DNA from: Embiotoca jacksoni
Taxonomy: Eukaryota > Chordata > Actinopteri > Embiotocidae
DNA length: 64,000 nt
Direction of reading: 5' to 3'
Assembly: GCA_022577435.1 (NCBI GenBank)
Contig: JAKOON010000014.1
Location: forward strand, 275,001 to 339,000
The notes under the pieces are model-generated. The model had not been told where the DNA came from. It did not search any database and saw only the letters and a program-made list of their open reading frames with translations. Every line of letters begins with the position of its first letter. Position 1 is the first letter of the stretch. This document shows positions 60,301-64,000 of this stretch, one piece after another. The position numbers and the translations under genes are program-made.

Positions 60301-62235
60301 CAGCTGTTCCTGTAAACACGAGTTTAATCTGCTGCTCCAATAACACCTAAAATCCACAATTCTCAACACCAATTTTGAAAAAAAACCCTGATAAATAAAA
60401 ACAGAAACAGCCTGAACTGTTCTCACCGAGCAAGAGAACATGAGGAGCCTTCAAGTAATAAAAAGACATCGATGATACAGAAAATAAAAAATACTGAAGC
60501 CAGAACAACCAGAAAATAATCAACTTTTCTAATCTACACTCCTGCGAAGCACCGCTGCCTAAAATATGAACGGCAGCAATTATAGTTGTTTTCAATTAGA
60601 TACAAAAAAATGAAGAGAAGTTTCTGGTTTTAACTGCGTGCATCCTGCTCACAGCTCAGTGATGAAGGTTTTATATTGTTTTACTGAAGGCAGTGAATTT
60701 GTAAATGATGGAACTATTTACTAATTATATAATCTGACATTTTGCATTGATGGCATGACAAGATGTAGAAAACACAAAACATTGAAGAACATTTCAGTGT
60801 CAGCGTTTGTTGGCGGGATTAAATACAAACACCGAAGAAGAAGAGTGAGTGGAGCGTCTAAACGTCCTCCATGTTGAAATGCGCTGCCGGCTTCATTTAC
60901 ATGAAGGCTGTGGCAGAAACCCAAAACTCTTATTAAATGGAAACCAAAATAGCTTCTTCACCAAACTTGGAGATACGTGGTTTTCAACAGGACAGAAAGC
61001 GTCGTGGGCAGGTGTCACATGTTTTTGGTGTTTTTTCCACAGCGGACATCAGGTTTAAATTTCTTCATATATAGTCAGAGACAGCAGCCTGAGGCGCAGG
61101 ATGGCCTTACAAGTCCACGTTCAGGGAGAAATAATCCTCCGGCTCAGGAGGCTGCCTTATCCCAAGAACATCTCAAACCTGATCCTTAGAAATCCTCCGA
61201 AATCCTCCGACATACAGCAGGTCAGCGACTCATCAGCAGGTCAGCGCCTCATCAGCAGGTCAGCGCCTCATCAGCAGGTCAGCGACTCATCAGCAGGTCA
61301 GCGCCTCATCAGCAGGTCAGCGACTCATCAGCAGGTCAGCGACTCATCAGCAGGTCAGCGACTCATCAGCAGGTCAGCGACTCGGAGACTCGGGAATGAA
61401 AAGACGCGTCACACTGATTCACCGTTTAGAGGCAGGAACCATCTCTGTGGGAAAATCATAGAAATCAGAATAATATGTTCATAGTTTCATGTCACGGATG
61501 AATCCAGAACACCAGCTTCTTCTGCAGCCAGCAGGTGGCGCCACGCTGCATCGGTTTTACAGTCCTGCTGATCATTTTCCAAACCACCCGTCAGATTATT
61601 GATTGATTGGTCGTCTTCCTCTCCAGACTGAGGAGAGGTTATGCTTGTTGTCTGCTGATCTCTCTTCTGGTCTCCAGGTTCCTTCAGCAGCAGCCTGCGT
61701 CCTCCTGAAACCTTCTTCAAAGTCATCTTCTGGTTGGGATACTTCAACAGCTGCCTGAACCCCATCATCTACCCCTGCTACAGCCGGGAGTTCAAACAGG
61801 TACCAACTGTATGAAGCCTCAGAGGCTCCATGATTACCCCCCTCCTCCTCCTCTCCTCCTCCTCTCCCCCCCTCCCCCGTTGACCTCCTGGTTTGGTGTC
61901 CTCAGGCCTTCATCCGGATCCTCCGGTGCCGCTGGAAGAAGAAGCGTCCGGGCTGGCAGGCTCACTACAACAACCGCTCCCACCCCAGCTCCAACAGCTC
62001 CTCCTTCCACAACGGCAGCCAGCAGACGCTGTCCTCCGTCACCCCCAGCCCTCACGCCGTCACCTCCAGACTCCGCCCCCCGCCCTCCTCCTCCTCCTCC
62101 TCCTCCGACCGAAACCACCTCCCCGGATCGGCGGGGAAGGGACGGTTGAGCCCGCAGTCTCCGCTCGCTAAGGATGCTGGGACGGCGGGGGGGGCAGGAA
62201 GAGGGGCGTCTGTGAACGGTGAAAGTGAAGAGTAG
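54392..62235 (+). CDS. adra1b: Alpha-1 adrenergic receptor, alpha-1B-like (457 aa, five coding exons)
   Basis: A class A GPCR for adrenaline and noradrenaline that couples to Gq at the plasma membrane. Coding exons 54392-54688, 55789-56040, 58088-58460, 61678-61799 and 61906-62235 join with phases 0, 0, 1, 0. N-terminal sequons at N6, N22 and N25; sodium-site D84; disulfide C111-C188; amine-binding D118; DRY 135-137. TM5 serines S200, S201 and S204 in ALFSSLGSFYIP; CWLPFF in TM6; NPIIY 335-339; likely palmitoylated C356. RTTKNLEAG and ITEEPFYALFSSLGSFYIP favour alpha-1B over 1A and 1D, although RIHRRN resembles 1A; a nearby TIM gene also fits the ADRA1B neighbourhood. Only the phase-1 intron after TM6 (LPIG|GSF) is the one I know from mammalian ADRA1 genes; the other three are extra. 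The tail is Ser/Pro-rich. Start: ATG in a cacc context. Confidence 0.93.
55050..55290 (+). mobile_element. SINE-like repeat fragment in adra1b intron 1
   Basis: Contains a B-box-like GGTTCGATCCCGGGCCTGGG, then CTGCGTGGGTTCTGCC and CATGCATCTCAGGTTAATTG, landmarks of a very common fish tRNA-derived interspersed repeat. Diverged and incomplete. Confidence 0.65.
56346..58051. repeat. GAT/GGT trinucleotide arrays with a 1.34-kb tandem duplication, adra1b intron 2
   Basis: Array of TGATGG and TGGTGA triplets at about 56535-57684, and a shorter one at 57876-58051. The AT-rich flank plus array start at 56346-56601 is repeated at 57685-57940 with one 1-nt difference noticed, offset 1,339 bp. No C on the + strand from 56535 to 57715. 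The long Met/Val frame is an artefact. Confidence 0.95.
58575..58862. mobile_element. Partial copy of the repeat nested in the retrovirus
   Basis: Aligns by eye with about 29717-30025: CATAGCGCCCCCTG, GAGCTGGTTGATC and CAGGAAGTTGATGTTTAAGG in the same order. Lies in adra1b intron 3. Confidence 0.75.
58863..61209. other. Bulk of adra1b intron 3
   Basis: Apart from the MITE fragment at 59755, nothing recognised. The (minus) frame at 58936-59262 and the others have no domain. Confidence 0.4.
59755..59830. mobile_element. MITE end fragment in adra1b intron 3
   Basis: ATACCACTGAGGGCCACTAG and a ggctcca block followed by GACTCCCATTCA match the 250-bp element of 20509-20758, rearranged or truncated. 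Confidence 0.55.
61216..61385. repeat. 19-bp tandem repeat in adra1b intron 3
   Basis: About nine units of CAGCAGGTCAGCG(A/C)CTCAT. Confidence 0.93.
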
Positions 62236-63550
62236 ACGGGACGCCGTGGTCGCTCTGACCTGCAGGACACTGACACGCCCCCTCTCCCCCCCCCCCATCC
62301 CTCCATACCTGCCGCTAATGGAGGAGATTTAAAAAAACAACACTGACCGACGCACAACACGCTTCGTCCACTCAGGTGTGATGACTGTACCTGAGGAGTC
62401 GTTACGGCTCCTCCTCCTCAGCAGCTCACCTGTGGAACATGGCGGCTCGTCTCACCTGCTGTCGACCGTGGAAACACATCACAACATCCTCCAGGTGGAA
62501 AACAGACATTTTAACCCTTTTTTATGGTTCCTAACAGATCAGCGCATAACGAAGGTTTTAATGTGAAACTGATCAACCGCACAAAACCACCAAAACAAGG
62601 ACGTCAATCTGAAATCGGTAAATCAGTCACATCTTTTTATTTCTTTCCTGCTCAAGATAAAAATTGAAGAAGTCTCCCGGCAGTCATTGATCTGAACAGG
62701 ACTTTTATTATGAAAGCACCCCTCACTCATTCTATTAAGACTGTTATTGTGTAAGTCTGACCACAGCGATCATGACTTTTATTGTGAAAATCTGCCCTCA
62801 GTAATTGGAGTAGGATTATTTTATTTTGAAAGTCACCTGCAGTAATCATAGAAAGGCTGTCATCATGAACATTTGCCCTTTATACTCCTTTTGGGAAAGT
62901 CTGACAACAATGATCCTAATGAGACTTTTATTGTGAAAGTCTGACACCAGCGATCTTAGGAAGACTTTTATTTTGAAATTCTGCCATTGGTGTTGGCAGC
63001 AGCACTGTAATTAAAAGAGTCTTTTCTCTCAGCGATCATAATACGACTCTTATTGTGAAAGTGTGACCTCAGTGATTATAACACGACTCTTATTTTGGAA
63101 ATCTGACCTGAATGATTATGAGACTCTTATTGTGAAAGTGTGACATTAGTGATCATATTTAGACTCTTATTGTGTAAAAACTGCCGTTGTTTCGTTTTCT
63201 TACCCCCCGAGCACCGCCTGGTGGATGTCAGAGGAACTGCAGCTGCTGGTTGGCATGTACCGGTTTCATTTCTCTTCATCTCCTTCACACAGAATCATAA
63301 ACATCACCGGTTTAGGATTCACACGTCAGGTGTGTGCGTGTTACGCTGTAGCTTCATTCGTGGATTTATTTAAAGTGTCACGTTGATGTTGCTGTTGGAA
63401 GAGCGAGGCTAACAGTTTCCCTCTGCTTCCAGTCTTTGTGCTAAGCTAGGCTAAACCTGTCCTGGACCCGTCTGTGCTGAGAGATGAAACTGAAGATTGA
63501 AGATGTCACTTGTTTCTTTCAATAAAAGACTGAATGGGTTTGAAGTGTTG
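62236..63550 (+). other. adra1b 3' UTR with degenerate repeats
   Basis: From about 62680 to 63190 there are about nine diverged units of roughly 50 nt based on GACTCTTATTGTGAAAGT and CAGTGATCATAA. AATAAA at 63521-63526 is the likely end signal, 1.29 kb after the stop. Confidence 0.55.
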
Positions 63551-64000
63551 TAAAGTACAAATGATAATTTAAGTAAATGAATTAAAACACTTTCTGCTTC
63601 GTCAGCGCTCTTGAATGTTTTGATCTCGACTTAAAGACATTCAACAGAACAACATTAAATCATTTTCTCGGATGTTCATCCAGAATAATACAAATATACA
63701 TAAATAAATACATTAATACTTTTATGGTTCAGAAGCAGCCTGACAATCTTCCTCTTTTGAGATGTTCTTCAGTCTCAGTAGTCCACGTCCATGACACACT
63801 GCTGCTTTAATCAGATCTGCAACTCATCATTTTACTATCAATTCATCTGCTGCTTACTTTCTCACTGAATTCATTAATCATATCGTTCATGAAATTAATT
63901 TACTGTCATGAACACAAGGAGCAAAACTGAGTTTTTCTGCATTAAAAAAGACAATAAAAAAAACAACCACTCTTAAAATTATGTAATTGTTTTTGAGAAG
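63551..64000. other. Downstream flank, nothing recognised
   Basis: AT-rich non-coding sequence up to the window end. Confidence 0.4.

Overview
The window is nuclear DNA from a ray-finned (probably percomorph teleost) fish. The evidence is split-exon vertebrate genes with GT-AG introns, teleost-style DNA transposon, SINE-like and endogenous retrovirus sequences, and many microsatellites and minisatellites. There is no bacterial operon structure and no CRISPR array.

Layout, left to right. 1-13,081: an unannotated flank, a predicted 5' non-coding exon (about 2,130-2,258), and then a possible 10.8-kb first intron of a RhoG gene. That intron carries a 34-bp array (3,062-5,149), a related 36-bp array (5,850-6,396) and a 9-bp array with no G on the + strand (9,609-12,975). 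13,126-14,752: rhog (191 aa, three coding exons); its first coding intron is almost entirely a 30-bp array. 16,157-19,424: a 31-33-bp array. 21,505-25,453 (minus): pgap2 (254 aa, five coding exons). 26,765-33,168 (plus): an unrecognised four-exon gene starting close to the 5' end of pgap2. Its second intron holds a 740-bp dispersed repeat and a 3.67-kb deleted endogenous retrovirus with another element nested in its leader. 34,553-38,814: a TIM-family (IgV-mucin) cell-surface receptor with eight coding exons. 39,478-40,365: two intact tRNA-Val genes and two tRNA-Val 3'-half relics on the minus strand. 40,938-53,000: no gene recognised, but several further tandem arrays. 54,392-62,235: an alpha-1 adrenergic receptor, most like alpha-1B (457 aa, five coding exons), with its 3' UTR running to about 63,550.

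The genes have unrelated roles: Rac-like GTPase signalling, GPI-anchor remodelling in the Golgi, phosphatidylserine/immune recognition, and catecholamine sensing. From memory, TIM genes and ADRA1B are neighbours on human 5q33, and RHOG and PGAP2 are both on human 11p15, so the window appears to join two ancestral linkage blocks.

The points most worth a second look are these. Rhog and adra1b carry coding introns that I do not expect in their mammalian orthologues, and several have AG|GT at both ends. Rhog intron 1 is 969 nt with a single AG, the real acceptor. The retroviral leader carries five small hairpins whose stems differ by compensatory changes around a constant AGG loop. The retrovirus insertion site can be proven from an uninterrupted copy of the target repeat elsewhere in the window. 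Its primer-binding site looks tRNA-Tyr-like. One array holds about 18 CACGTG E-boxes. Copy numbers are estimates from span and unit length; nothing was aligned by computer.
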